From: Hymenobacter psoromatis
GTDB taxonomy: Bacteria; Bacteroidota; Bacteroidia; Cytophagales; Hymenobacteraceae
Length of the DNA stretch: 64,000 bases
Reading direction: 5' to 3'
Assembly (NCBI RefSeq): GCF_020012125.1
Contig: NZ_JAIFAG010000001.1
Span: 1,922,001 to 1,986,000 of the forward strand
The notes under the pieces are model-generated. The model did not search any database and was not told the origin of the DNA. It saw nothing but the letters and a program-made list of their open reading frames with translations. Both the position numbers and the translations under genes were made by a program. Position 1 is the first letter of the stretch, and every line of letters begins with the position of its first letter. Shown here one piece after another: positions 35,793 to 43,526 of this stretch.

Positions 35793-38700
35793 ATGCATCC
35801 CGCCCCCGTTGCTCCTTATAAGCCTAAGAACCACGTGCGCATCGTTACGGCCGCCGCGCTATTTGACGGGCACGACGCGGCCATTAACATCATGCGCCGC
35901 ATCATCCAGAGCAGCGGCGCGGAGGTGATTCACCTGGGGCACAACCGCTCGGTGCAGGAAATCGTGGACTGCGCCATTCAGGAAGATGCGCAGGCCATTG
36001 CCATCACCAGCTACCAGGGCGGGCACAACGAGTACTTCAAGTACATGCACGATTTGCTGAAGGAGCGCGGTGCGGGCCACATCAAGCTCTTCGGCGGCGG
36101 TGGCGGCGTGATTCTGCCCACCGAGATTGCCGACCTGATGGCCTACGGCATTACCCGCATCTACTCGCCCGATGATGGCCGCGCGATGGGTTTGCAGGGC
36201 ATGATTAACCACCTGCTGGAGCAGGCGGACTTCCCGACGGGACAGCATTTGAATGGGGAAGCGGGCCACGTAAAGGAGAAAGATGCCCGCAGCATTGGCC
36301 GGCTGATTTCGGCGGCAGAGAATTTCCCGGAGGAGTTTGAGCGGGTGAAAGGCGACTTGATTTCTGAATTTCAGCTTAGTGAAAACGCCCAGAATCAAGT
36401 ACTAAGCACCAGGCACCAGGCACCGATACTCGGTATTACCGGCACGGGCGGCGCGGGCAAGTCTTCGCTTGTAGACGAGCTGGTGCGGCGCTTTTTGATG
36501 GACTTTCCCGACAAGACCATCGCCATTATTTCGGTGGACCCCAGCAAGCGCAAGACCGGTGGGGCCCTGCTCGGCGACCGCATTCGGATGAACGCCATCA
36601 ACTCGCCGCGGGTGTACATGCGCAGCCTGGCCACGCGCCAGAGCAACCTGGCCCTCAGCAAGTACGTGCAGGACGCCGTGGATGTGGTGAAGGCCGCCAA
36701 CTACGACCTTATAATTCTGGAAACCAGCGGTATCGGCCAGAGTGATACCGAGATTATCGAGCACTCCGACGCCAGCCTCTACGTGATGACGCCCGAGTAC
36801 GGCGCGGCCACGCAGCTGGAAAAAATCGACATGCTCGATTTTGCCGACGTTATTGCCCTGAATAAATTCGACAAGCGCGGGGCCCTGGATGCGCTGCGCG
36901 ACGTGCGCAAGCAGTACCAGCGCAACCACAACCGCTGGGACTCGCCCACCGACACGATGCCGGTGTTCGGCACCATCGCCTCGCAGTTCAACGACCCCGG
37001 CATGAACCGGCTGTACCGGGCGGTGCTCCAGATGCTGGAAACCAAGACCGGCGCCACCTTCGCCTCGCACCTGGAAACCAGCACCTCGGACTCGGAGAAG
37101 ATTTACATCATCCCGCCGAACCGCACGCGCTACCTCTCCGAAATTGCCGAAACCAACCGCGCCTACGACCAGCGCGTGCGCGAGCAGGCCCACATCGCGG
37201 AGGTGGCCGGCGCGTTTGCCAAGCTGGAGGAGCACTACGGGGCCGATAAAAACAGCCCGGCCGGCACCATCGAGGAGTTCACCAAGAACAAGCAAACCCA
37301 GCTGCGCCGGCTCGATGCCGACAGCCAGGCCATTCTGGAAAACTGGGAAGACACCCTGCAAAACTACCGCAACCCCGAGTACGTGTATTCGGTGCGGGGC
37401 AAGGAAATTCGGGTAAAGACGCACACTAAGTCATTGTCGGGCAACATGATACCTAAGGTATCGGTGCCACGCTACACCGGCTGGGGCGACCGCCTGCGCT
37501 GGGCGATGCAGGAGAATTTCCCCGGCGAATTCCCCTACACGGCGGGCGTGTTCCCGTTCAAGCGCGAGGGCGAAGACCCTACCCGCATGTTTGCCGGCGA
37601 AGGGGGCCCCGAGCGCACCAACCGCCGCTTCCACTACGTGAGCATGGGCCTGCCGGCCAAGCGCCTGAGCACGGCCTTCGACTCGGTGACGCTCTACGGT
37701 GAGGACCCCGACCACCGGCCCGACATCTACGGCAAAATCGGCAACGCGGGCGTGAGCATCGCCTGCCTCGACGATGCCAAGAAGCTGTATTCGGGCTTCG
37801 ATTTGAGCGCCCCGACCACCTCGGTTTCGATGACGATAAACGGCCCAGCGGCCACGCTGGCGGCGTTTTTTATGAACGCGGCCATCGACCAGAACTGCGA
37901 GAAGTACATCGCCGAAAACGGCCTTACTGAGGAAGTAGAGGCCAAAATTGACAGCATCTATGCGGCGCTGGGCCAGCCCCGCCCCCGCTACCAGGGCGAG
38001 CTGCCGGCCGGCAACGACGGCCTGGGTTTGCGCCTGCTCGGCGTGACCGGCGACCAGGTGCTACCCCCCGATGTGTACGCCACCATCAAGGCCAAAACCC
38101 TGACGCAGGTGCGCGGCACCGTGCAAGCCGACATTCTCAAGGAAGACCAGGCCCAGAACACCTGCATCTTCAGCACCGAGTTTGCCCTGCGCCTGATGGG
38201 CGACGTGCAGCAGTTTTTTATCACCGAGAAGGTGCGTAATTTCTACTCCGTCAGCATCTCGGGCTACCACATTGCCGAGGCGGGGGCCAACCCGATTACC
38301 CAGTTGGCCCTCACGCTCAGCAACGGCTTCACGTTTGTGGAATACTACGTGAGCCGCGGCATGAGCGTCAACGACTTCGCGCCCAACCTGAGCTTCTTCT
38401 TCTCCAACGGCATCGACCCCGAGTACGCCGTCATTGGGCGGGTAGCGCGCCGCATCTGGGCCAAGGCCATGAAGCTGAAGTACGGCGCCGACGCTCGCAG
38501 CCAGATGCTGAAGTACCACATCCAGACCAGCGGCCGCAGCCTGCACGCCCAGGAAATCGACTTCAACGACATCCGTACCACGTTGCAGGCCCTCTACGCC
38601 ATCTACGACAACTGTAACTCCCTGCATACTAACGCCTACGACGAAGCCATCACTACCCCCACCGAGGAGAGCGTGCGCCGGGCCATGGCCATTCAGCTCA

Positions 38701-39212
38701 TCATCAACCGCGAGCTGGGCCTGGCCAAAAACGAAAATCCGCTGCAAGGCTCCTTCATCATCGAGGAGCTGACCGACCTAGTGGAAGAGGCGGTGCTGCT
38801 CGAATTTGACCGCATCACGGAGCGCGGCGGCGTGCTCGGGGCCATGGAAACCATGTACCAGCGCGGCAAAATCCAGGAGGAAAGCATGCACTACGAGATG
38901 CTGAAGCACACCGGCGAGTACCCCATAATAGGAGTCAACACCTTCCTCTCGTCCACTGGCTCGCCCACGGTGGTGCCGGCCGAGGTCATCCGCGCCACGG
39001 AGGAGGAAAAGCAGTACCAGATTACGATGCTCGAAGCCCTGCACCAGCGCAACGCCGCCGAAACCCCGGCGCGCCTCCAGCAGCTCCAGCAAATCGCCGT
39101 CGCCAACGGCAATCTGTTTGACGAGCTAATGGAAACGGTGAAATATTGCTCGCTGGGCCAGATTACCAACGCGCTGTTTGAGGTCGGTGGGCAGTATAGA
39201 AGGAATATGTAA
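35793..39212 (+). CDS. icmF: fused isobutyryl-CoA/methylmalonyl-CoA mutase, IcmF type
   Basis: 1139 aa from ATG35793. Order: B12-binding domain ([13 protein letters not shown], with the cobalamin His; [13 protein letters not shown]), a MeaI-type G-protein chaperone (GTGGAGKSS near residue 217, [27 protein letters not shown]), and the substrate-binding TIM-barrel mutase domain. IcmF interconverts isobutyryl- and n-butyryl-CoA (or pivalyl/isovaleryl) and protects its cofactor. Just before the G domain is a short insert [11 protein letters not shown] made of CACCAGG heptads (36392-36430). The last codons use AGA AGG, rare in this genome, whereas both downstream tail copies use CGG CGC or CGG CGA. 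Confidence 0.95.
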   Translation: MHPAPVAPYKPKNHVRIVTAAALFDGHDAAINIMRRIIQSSGAEVIHLGHNRSVQEIVDCAIQEDAQAIAITSYQGGHNEYFKYMHDLLKERGAGHIKLFGGGGGVILPTEIADLMAYGITRIYSPDDGRAMGLQGMINHLLEQADFPTGQHLNGEAGHVKEKDARSIGRLISAAENFPEEFERVKGDLISEFQLSENAQNQVLSTRHQAPILGITGTGGAGKSSLVDELVRRFLMDFPDKTIAIISVDPSKRKTGGALLGDRIRMNAINSPRVYMRSLATRQSNLALSKYVQDAVDVVKAANYDLIILETSGIGQSDTEIIEHSDASLYVMTPEYGAATQLEKIDMLDFADVIALNKFDKRGALDALRDVRKQYQRNHNRWDSPTDTMPVFGTIASQFNDPGMNRLYRAVLQMLETKTGATFASHLETSTSDSEKIYIIPPNRTRYLSEIAETNRAYDQRVREQAHIAEVAGAFAKLEEHYGADKNSPAGTIEEFTKNKQTQLRRLDADSQAILENWEDTLQNYRNPEYVYSVRGKEIRVKTHTKSLSGNMIPKVSVPRYTGWGDRLRWAMQENFPGEFPYTAGVFPFKREGEDPTRMFAGEGGPERTNRRFHYVSMGLPAKRLSTAFDSVTLYGEDPDHRPDIYGKIGNAGVSIACLDDAKKLYSGFDLSAPTTSVSMTINGPAATLAAFFMNAAIDQNCEKYIAENGLTEEVEAKIDSIYAALGQPRPRYQGELPAGNDGLGLRLLGVTGDQVLPPDVYATIKAKTLTQVRGTVQADILKEDQAQNTCIFSTEFALRLMGDVQQFFITEKVRNFYSVSISGYHIAEAGANPITQLALTLSNGFTFVEYYVSRGMSVNDFAPNLSFFFSNGIDPEYAVIGRVARRIWAKAMKLKYGADARSQMLKYHIQTSGRSLHAQEIDFNDIRTTLQALYAIYDNCNSLHTNAYDEAITTPTEESVRRAMAIQLIINRELGLAKNENPLQGSFIIEELTDLVEEAVLLEFDRITERGGVLGAMETMYQRGKIQEESMHYEMLKHTGEYPIIGVNTFLSSTGSPTVVPAEVIRATEEEKQYQITMLEALHQRNAAETPARLQQLQQIAVANGNLFDELMETVKYCSLGQITNALFEVGGQYRRNM
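36392..36430 (+). repeat. CACCAGG heptad insertion inside icmF
   Basis: TACTAAG CACCAGG CACCAGG CACCGAT in the linker between the B12 and G domains; translates to [11 protein letters not shown]. In frame. Confidence 0.65.
39039..39212 (+). repeat. native icmF 3' end (duplicated downstream)
   Basis: 58 codons including stop ([10 protein letters not shown]...GQYRRNM). Copied at 40500-40673 in full and at 39636-39680 in its last 15 codons. Confidence 0.95.
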
Positions 39213-39217
39213 TTCCT

Positions 39218-39649
39218 ATGGCCGCCGAAGATTCTTCAACATCATCAGATTCTGTTTCTGATGAGGAATTGCGAGAAATGTGGAGGGTTCGATGGAAGTC
39301 TTCAATTGAAGAACTAACTTCCATCGAATACCAACGCAAGACGTGGATGGATGCAGCAAAACCTAGCGTACACTACACGTATGTGGAGTTTATGTGCTGC
39401 TATTTCGATGATTTAATTTTTGGTTCAGATTACAAACTACTCATCCAGGATAAATGGGTAAGTAAACAAGAAGTGGCAATTTTAAGTGAATGGCATAATG
39501 CTCTTGACAAGTATTCTGCACCGTTGAATGATGATTACAACGATGCCGCAATCTTGAATGACCCTGACTGGATTCGTATTGCAGCATTAGGCGCTGAGGC
39601 TTGGAATAAACTTCAGTTGCTTTGGGCAGAGTCTGAACGCGCTGTTTGA
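39218..39649 (+). CDS. hypothetical 143-aa protein, first cargo unit behind icmF
   Basis: AT-rich (about 43% GC), Ser/Asp/Glu-rich N-terminus then an acidic helical domain (WMDAAKPSVHYTYVEFMCCY, SEWHNALDKYSAPLNDDY). It starts 5 bp after the icmF stop. Its last residues (ERAV) and stop are read out of the icmF tail repeat at 39636, so the original C-terminus may have been replaced when the repeat was joined. No family recognised; size and acidity would suit an immunity or antitoxin protein, but that is a guess. Confidence 0.7.
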   Translation: MAAEDSSTSSDSVSDEELREMWRVRWKSSIEELTSIEYQRKTWMDAAKPSVHYTYVEFMCCYFDDLIFGSDYKLLIQDKWVSKQEVAILSEWHNALDKYSAPLNDDYNDAAILNDPDWIRIAALGAEAWNKLQLLWAESERAV

Positions 39650-39680
39650 GGTCGGCGGGCAGTATCGGCGCAATATGTAG
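39636..39680 (+). repeat. 45-bp copy of the icmF 3' end
   Basis: AAC GCG CTG TTT GAG ... CGG CGC AAT ATG TAG: the last 15 codons of icmF including a stop codon, in the icmF frame. Relative to the native end it has GGC for GGT and CGG CGC for AGA AGG. Confidence 0.93.
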
Positions 39681-39755
39681 GGCGCGGTTTGAACTGATTT
39701 GACGGACTGGCAGTACATTAGCTGACTCAGCACTAACCATTAACATTTTGCAGCC

Positions 39756-39929
39756 ATGAGCGACAAAGAAATCGAACGGACGCTGGAAAAGTTGCGCAAA
39801 TTCCGCGAACGCCTGGCTGGCGACAAAGAGGCTTCTAAAAAGTTCTTAGTTGAAACCGGCATCATCACGCCCGAAGGCAAACTAACCGAATCTTACCAGA
39901 ACCTATGTATACCGCGAGGACCGGCTTAG
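39756..39929 (+). CDS. 57-aa charged protein, putative antitoxin
   Basis: A short frame, MSDKEIERTLEKLRKFRERL, then KKFLVETGIITPEGKLTESY, that ends at TAG39927. It overlaps the next gene by 25 bp in another frame, so the two are coupled. Highly charged and helical, with a FLVETGI-x-TPEGKL segment seen in small proteins beside toxins. A perfect 11-bp palindrome GCTGACTCAGC lies upstream near 39720. I infer an antitoxin-like role for the downstream ADP-ribosyltransferase-like protein. Confidence 0.65.
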   Translation: MSDKEIERTLEKLRKFRERLAGDKEASKKFLVETGIITPEGKLTESYQNLCIPRGPA

Positions 39930-40495
39930 CACTGGGCTTTCACGGTACTGACCAATCAGTCGTTAATGCCGTAATCAATGGCCAGGCCGAGTTAAAACCC
40001 CGTGACAACAAACACGATTGGTTAGGGCACGGAATATATTTCTGGGATAATAGCCCTAGTAGAGCGCTGGATTGGGCAATAGAACTGAGTGGCAAGCTCA
40101 ATAGCCATATTACCCAGCCCGCCGTCGTAGGTGTGATACTGGATTTGGGCAATTGCCTGGACTTGCTTGACTACAAAAACCTGGTCTTCCTGAAGGATGG
40201 TTACGAGCTGCTGCAAGCTACCTCGGCCGACGCGGAAATAGGCATTCCGGTAAACAAAGGCAAGACGAGTGATTTGCTGCAACGAGACTTAGATTGTGCG
40301 GTAATTGAGGCATTGCACAATTCGCTACGCAAGGAAATGCTACCTGAATTTGACTCGGTGCGTGGGGTATTCTGGGAAGGCAAAGAGATTTATCCCACCG
40401 CTGGCTTCCGCGAAAAGAACCACATTCAAATCTGCGTCCGCAACCTCGACTGCATCAAAGGATACTTTCTACCCCTACCCCGCATTACGTCGTAG
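39905..40495 (+). CDS. putative ADP-ribosyltransferase-type toxin
   Basis: 196 aa. GFHGTDQSVVNAVI (His), HDWLGHGIYFWDNSPSRALD (Tyr) and a late FWEGKEIYPTAGFREKNHIQI (Glu) follow the order of an H-Y-E ADP-ribosyltransferase fold; LGHGIYFW is close to the PARP-like GKGIYF core. I infer NAD-dependent modification of an unknown target. It is encoded directly after, and overlapping, a small charged protein, the usual toxin-antitoxin layout with the antitoxin first. The stop at 40493-40495 lies 4 nt before the 174-bp icmF tail copy. Family not named with certainty. Confidence 0.65.
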   Translation: MYTARTGLALGFHGTDQSVVNAVINGQAELKPRDNKHDWLGHGIYFWDNSPSRALDWAIELSGKLNSHITQPAVVGVILDLGNCLDLLDYKNLVFLKDGYELLQATSADAEIGIPVNKGKTSDLLQRDLDCAVIEALHNSLRKEMLPEFDSVRGVFWEGKEIYPTAGFREKNHIQICVRNLDCIKGYFLPLPRITS

Positions 40496-40499
40496 CCTG

Positions 40500-40673
40500 C
40501 TGCACCAGCGCAACGCCGCCGAAACCCCGGCCCGCCTCCAGCAGCTCCAGCAAATCGCCGTCGCCAACGGCAATCTGTTTGACGAGCTAATGGAAACGGT
40601 GAAATATTGCTCGCTCGGCCAGATTACGAACGCGCTGTTTGAGGTCGGCGGGCAGTATCGGCGAAATATGTAG
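40500..40673 (+). repeat. 174-bp copy of the icmF 3' end
   Basis: Encodes the same last 57 residues plus stop as the native icmF, with six codon differences from it (GCG/GCC, CTG/CTC, ACC/ACG, GGT/GGC, AGA AGG/CGG CGA, plus TAA/TAG), all silent. No start codon or separate gene: it is a detached tail. Confidence 0.95.
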
Positions 40674-40733
40674 GCTTATTCTTTATCAATTCACCCGCTA
40701 ACAACAGTCCTTTCGCAAGACCACATTCAACCC

Positions 40734-41624
40734 ATGAGCACTGAAGCAAAAAAAATCAAAAACTACTGCGGTAATTATCAAAATACGACAAACCATGAAG
40801 TTCTCTTTGCCAAAACTCAAAGCGGTGACGACCCTGATTATAATTATGCGACCAAATACATAACAGTTCAGTGCATGGGTTGTGAGCATGTTTCATTTAG
40901 GCAGGAGAATCATGACTACGAATCTTCATATCCCGATGAATTCGATAACTGGACCCACGAAATCACTACCTATCTGTATCCTAATCCACTTCAGAATCAC
41001 AGAACCATAAGCGAAACCTATTTGCTTCCACCGCAGATAAAAACGGTGTATGACGAAACAATTAATGCCCTAAAAGCAAATTGTCACCTCCTGGCTGGTG
41101 TAGGGTTTCGCGCAGTAGTTGAAGCTATTTGCCTTGACAAGAATATAACTGGCAGAGATTTAGCAGCTAAGATAAACAGCTTGGCACGCAATAGATTTAT
41201 TACAGACAAAGAATCTGAACGTCTTCATACCGTTCGATTTATGGGCAACGATTCTGTCCATGACATGTCAGTTCCTAAAGAGAAAGCGTTGCACGTCTTA
41301 TTAGAGATAATCGAGCACTTACTCAGCAATCTCTATATTATAGACCATCATGCAAAGCCGGTTTTGAATACATTTATAAATACTCAAGATGATTTTGAAG
41401 ACTTGCTACTCAAAAATTTGAAATTATTCAAATCTGGGGATGACCTTCCTTTAGCAAAATACCTTGGCAAGGATGTAAGGCGGCTAAATGGCCATATCAA
41501 CGTTTTTGAAAGTCAATTAATTGCCGGAATTACTTCTGGAGAATTCAAAAGGCTACAAGTTGGGACTGTAAAACATTTTGGCACAAATACCACTGAAACA
41601 TTTCAACACTTTACACTAGTCTAA
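40734..41624 (+). CDS. DUF4145 domain-containing protein
   Basis: 296 aa, about 41% GC, much lower than the surroundings, which signals transfer. Central segment GVGFRAVVEAICLDKNITG then LAAKINSLA and RFMGNDSVHDMS matches DUF4145, a helical domain often found beside restriction enzymes and other defence genes, with an unknown biochemical role. N-terminal VQCMGCEHVSF could contribute Cys ligands with another pair. Stands just downstream of the icmF tail copy. Confidence 0.8.
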   Translation: MSTEAKKIKNYCGNYQNTTNHEVLFAKTQSGDDPDYNYATKYITVQCMGCEHVSFRQENHDYESSYPDEFDNWTHEITTYLYPNPLQNHRTISETYLLPPQIKTVYDETINALKANCHLLAGVGFRAVVEAICLDKNITGRDLAAKINSLARNRFITDKESERLHTVRFMGNDSVHDMSVPKEKALHVLLEIIEHLLSNLYIIDHHAKPVLNTFINTQDDFEDLLLKNLKLFKSGDDLPLAKYLGKDVRRLNGHINVFESQLIAGITSGEFKRLQVGTVKHFGTNTTETFQHFTLV

Positions 41625-41683
41625 AAGTACGGGTGGCGTGAATCATTCAACCGTGTTGGATTTGTGCCTGTCATCTAACTACC

Positions 41684-41730
41684 TCCCCCGCCACACCAAG
41701 CGGCGGCGGGGGCCCTGGGGGCGGGCGGGG
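41684..41730. repeat. GC-rich hairpin repeat, copy 1
   Basis: CCCCCGCCACACCAAGCGGC then GGCGGGGGCCCTGGGGGCGG. It forms CCCCCGCC/GGCGGGGG stems. Other copies at 42440, 43397 and (diverged) 44626. Confidence 0.85.
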
Positions 41731-41747
41731 AACAAACCACCGAGAAA

Positions 41748-41773
41748 CCCGGTTGTCTGATTGGACAACCGGG
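41748..41773. promoter_or_regulatory. palindromic operator-like site of higBA1
   Basis: CCCGGTTGTC-TGATTG-GACAACCGGG: perfect 10-bp arms, directly before the -7 box at 41776. Probable site for HigA autorepression. Confidence 0.65.
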
Positions 41774-41775
41774 CT

Positions 41776-41783
41776 TACTTTTG
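41776..41783 (+). promoter_or_regulatory. -7 box TACTTTTG of higBA1
   Basis: Exact TAnnTTTG, only 4 nt before ATG41788; the transcript would be leaderless or nearly so. Confidence 0.6.
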
Positions 41784-41787
41784 CCCG

Positions 41788-42138
41788 ATGGCCAAAAAGC
41801 GCGAGCTGTTTTTCTTCAAAAGCTATTTCCGGGACTTCTATGCCAGCCAGAGCGAGAAGGTCAAGAAGAAGATTCTGTGGACGCTACGCGTAGTGGAGGA
41901 CCTGGACCAGATTCCAGAGCTGTATTTCAAACACCTGACCGGCACCGATGGCCTGTATGAAATCAGGGTGCAGGTTGGGAGCGATAGCTGAAGCATCTTC
42001 TGCTTCTTCGATGCGGGCAACCTGGTGGTAGTCGGCCACGGCTTCACCAAGAAAACGCAGAAAACCCCGCCAGCTGAGTTAGCCAAAGCCCACCAAGTCA
42101 AAGCCGAATACTATGCAAGCCAACGAAAACCTAACTAG
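41788..42138 (+). pseudogene. higB: higB/RelE-family toxin gene with in-frame TGA
   Basis: ATG41788 begins AKKRELFFFKSYFRDFYASQ; TGA at 41989-41991 interrupts after VQVGSDS, and the same frame then reads SIFCFFDAGNLVVVGHGFTK, KTQKTP... and ends RKPN at 42138. The whole, 116 residues, matches phage-derived Gp49/HigB toxins (RNA-cleaving RelE superfamily; IRVQxGSxxxRIFCFF core). The TGA replaces a residue where many relatives have Arg, so a CGA to TGA change is plausible. Toxin activity is probably lost, while the antitoxin remains intact. Confidence 0.85.
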
Positions 42139-42415
42139 CCTCGACCAGTTCATCGAGCAGGAGCACGGCGCTACCGGCACCAAGCCGCGCGAGGAATTTG
42201 AGGCTGGCTACGAGACGTTTAAGCTGGGGATGATGCTCCAGCAGGCCCGCCGGGCCAAAGGGCTGACGCAGGCGCAGCTGGCCGAATTGTCCGGCACGGA
42301 TAAGGCCTACATCTCCAAGCTGGAAAACGACTTGAAGGACGTGCGGCTCTCCACGTTGCAGCGCATCATTGCCGATGGGCTGGGCGGGCATCTGGAGTTT
42401 TCCATCAAATACTGA
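42113..42415 (+). CDS. higA: XRE-family antitoxin HigA (first locus)
   Basis: 100 aa. HTH at residues ~45-90: MMLQQARRAKGLTQAQLAEL, then TDKAYISKLENDLKDVRLST. It overlaps the end of the toxin frame by 26 bp, the usual higBA order (toxin first). It should neutralise HigB and repress its own promoter through the palindrome at 41748. Confidence 0.9.
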   Translation: MQANENLTSLDQFIEQEHGATGTKPREEFEAGYETFKLGMMLQQARRAKGLTQAQLAELSGTDKAYISKLENDLKDVRLSTLQRIIADGLGGHLEFSIKY

Positions 42416-42439
42416 TTTACAGCGCTGTAACTCTCAGGG

Positions 42440-42485
42440 CCCCTGCCACGGCAAGCGGCGGCGGGGGCCCTGGGGGCGGGTGGGA
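42440..42485. repeat. GC-rich hairpin repeat, copy 2
   Basis: CCCCTGCCACGGCAAGCGGC, then GGCGGGGGCCCTGGGGGCGG. Followed by an ATCGTATC block at 42496-42535. Confidence 0.88.
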
Positions 42486-42495
42486 GCTTTTACTA

Positions 42496-42535
42496 TCGTA
42501 TCAGTATCGGATATAATCGTATCAAATCGTATCAC
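42496..42535. repeat. ATCGTATC sub-repeat block (copy 2)
   Basis: TATCGTATC ... AATCGTATCAAATCGTATCA. It overlaps the 3' end of the second higA (its last codons RDTI and stop). Confidence 0.7.
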
Positions 42536-42992
42536 GGGCCAACGCTCCTTTTGCGCTGCCTTTATGCACCAGCCGCGCGTTGCGGGGTAGCGTGGCGGCG
42601 GGAGCGGCCAACTCGTAGGGCCGGTTGAAGGCTTCCTGCGAAACGTGGAAGTAGCTGGCGAGGCGGCGGATTACTTCTTTAGACAGGCCCCGGCGGCGGC
42701 TGAGGATATCCGATACTGCGCCTTTACTCAGGCCCAGGGCGGCTACCAGGTCCTTGGCTAGCAGCTGGCGGCCGGCCATGAGGGAGCGCAGCAGCTCAAT
42801 GGGGTCGGCTTCGGACAGGGTGGCGTGTGTCTGGTCCCAGGTTTCGACGAGCAGCGTGAGCAGGTCGATTTCGTCCAGCGCGGCGGCCGTGAGCTGGGGC
42901 GCGATAACGAGCTGTTCGAGCTGGGTGCAATACGCTTCGTATTGCTGGGCGTCCTTAATGACGGTGTATTTCAGGGTTTCCATAATCCGCAT
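42522..42992 (-). CDS. higA: HigA-type antitoxin with HTH (second locus)
   Basis: 156 aa (or 153 from ATG42983). N-terminal helical domain (KYTVIKDAQQYEAYCTQLEQ), then an XRE HTH (LLAKDLVAALGLSKGAVSDI, LSRRRGLSKEVIRRLASYF). It overlaps the stop of higB2 as TGATG, so it is translationally coupled, toxin first. The final ~10 residues are read from a repeat block. Confidence 0.88.
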   Translation of the reverse strand: MRIMETLKYTVIKDAQQYEAYCTQLEQLVIAPQLTAAALDEIDLLTLLVETWDQTHATLSEADPIELLRSLMAGRQLLAKDLVAALGLSKGAVSDILSRRRGLSKEVIRRLASYFHVSQEAFNRPYELAAPAATLPRNARLVHKGSAKGALARDTI

Positions 42993-43324
42993 CAGTATAG
43001 GGTAACGGTGTACTGCTGATTTTTAGCGCAAAGTTTATCGTATTCGGCGTGGGTGCCGAGCCAGCACACGAACAAATGAACCTGGTGCTGCCCAAAGGCA
43101 TAGCTGGCAATGAGCCGATAATTATTTCCACCAATATCAAATACTACGCGGCTGGTGCCATTGCCCAGTAAATCGGCCGCGCCGAAGGTTTGCTGGATGT
43201 CGGCGGGCGTGTTCCAGTCGGCGTATTTCACTGCAGCCAGCCACAGCGCGAAGTAACTGCGGCTGCGGGCGTGGCGGGCCGCATAGTCTTCGACGGTTTG
43301 CCGTTTGATAAGGTGAACTTTCAT
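42992..43324 (-). CDS. higB: HigB-type mRNA interferase toxin (second locus)
   Basis: 110 aa. MKVHLIKRQTVEDYAARHAR, SRSYFALWLAAVKYADWNTP and VVFDIGGNNYRLIASYAFGQ are typical of the HigB_toxin family, with the FVCWLGTHAEYDKL C-terminal core. It cleaves mRNA on ribosomes when the antitoxin is lost. Unlike higB1 it is intact. Promoter and operator lie at 43336-43369. Confidence 0.92.
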   Translation of the reverse strand: MKVHLIKRQTVEDYAARHARSRSYFALWLAAVKYADWNTPADIQQTFGAADLLGNGTSRVVFDIGGNNYRLIASYAFGQHQVHLFVCWLGTHAEYDKLCAKNQQYTVTLY

Positions 43325-43335
43325 AATTGATACGC

Positions 43336-43369
43336 CAAAGTTAATTCAAAAGTTCGCATTATGCGAACT
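43336..43369 (-). promoter_or_regulatory. promoter and operator of higBA2
   Basis: On the minus strand TAACTTTG (43343-43336) is an exact -7 box, 12 nt before the ATG at 43324. Just upstream AGTTCGCA-TTA-TGCGAACT (43351-43369) is a perfect 8-bp-arm palindrome covering the -33 area, ideal for autorepression. Confidence 0.7.
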
Positions 43370-43396
43370 AATAAAGGGACATGCTTTTAAAATGCT

Positions 43397-43443
43397 CCTC
43401 CCGCCACGGCAAGCGGCGGCGGGGGCCCTAGGGGCAGGCGAGG
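43397..43443. repeat. GC-rich hairpin repeat, copy 3
   Basis: CCTCCCGCCACGGCAAGCGG, then CGGCGGGGGCCCTAGGGGCAG. Followed by ATCGTATC words at 43455-43497. Confidence 0.88.
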
Positions 43444-43454
43444 CAAGCGCCGTT

Positions 43455-43497
43455 ATATCGTATCGCTACTAGCTCCTATCGTATCGTACCGTATCTG
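43455..43497. repeat. ATCGTATC sub-repeat block (copy 3)
   Basis: TATATCGTATC ... CCTATCGTATCGTACCGTATC, immediately upstream of the fic promoter. Confidence 0.7.
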
Positions 43498-43514
43498 GGG
43501 CGGCGGGCGGCGCG

Positions 43515-43522
43515 TACTTTTG
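43515..43522 (+). promoter_or_regulatory. -7 box TACTTTTG of fic
   Basis: Exact TAnnTTTG, 4 nt before ATG43527, same spacing as at higB1. Confidence 0.6.
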
Positions 43523-43526
43523 CGGC

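Noticed and set aside
36402..37424. 340-aa minus-strand frame
   Set aside because: Antisense to icmF with no protein-like features.
40305..40673. 122-aa frame ending in the icmF tail copy
   Set aside because: It runs out-of-frame through the ADP-ribosyltransferase-like gene; only the tail part is meaningful.
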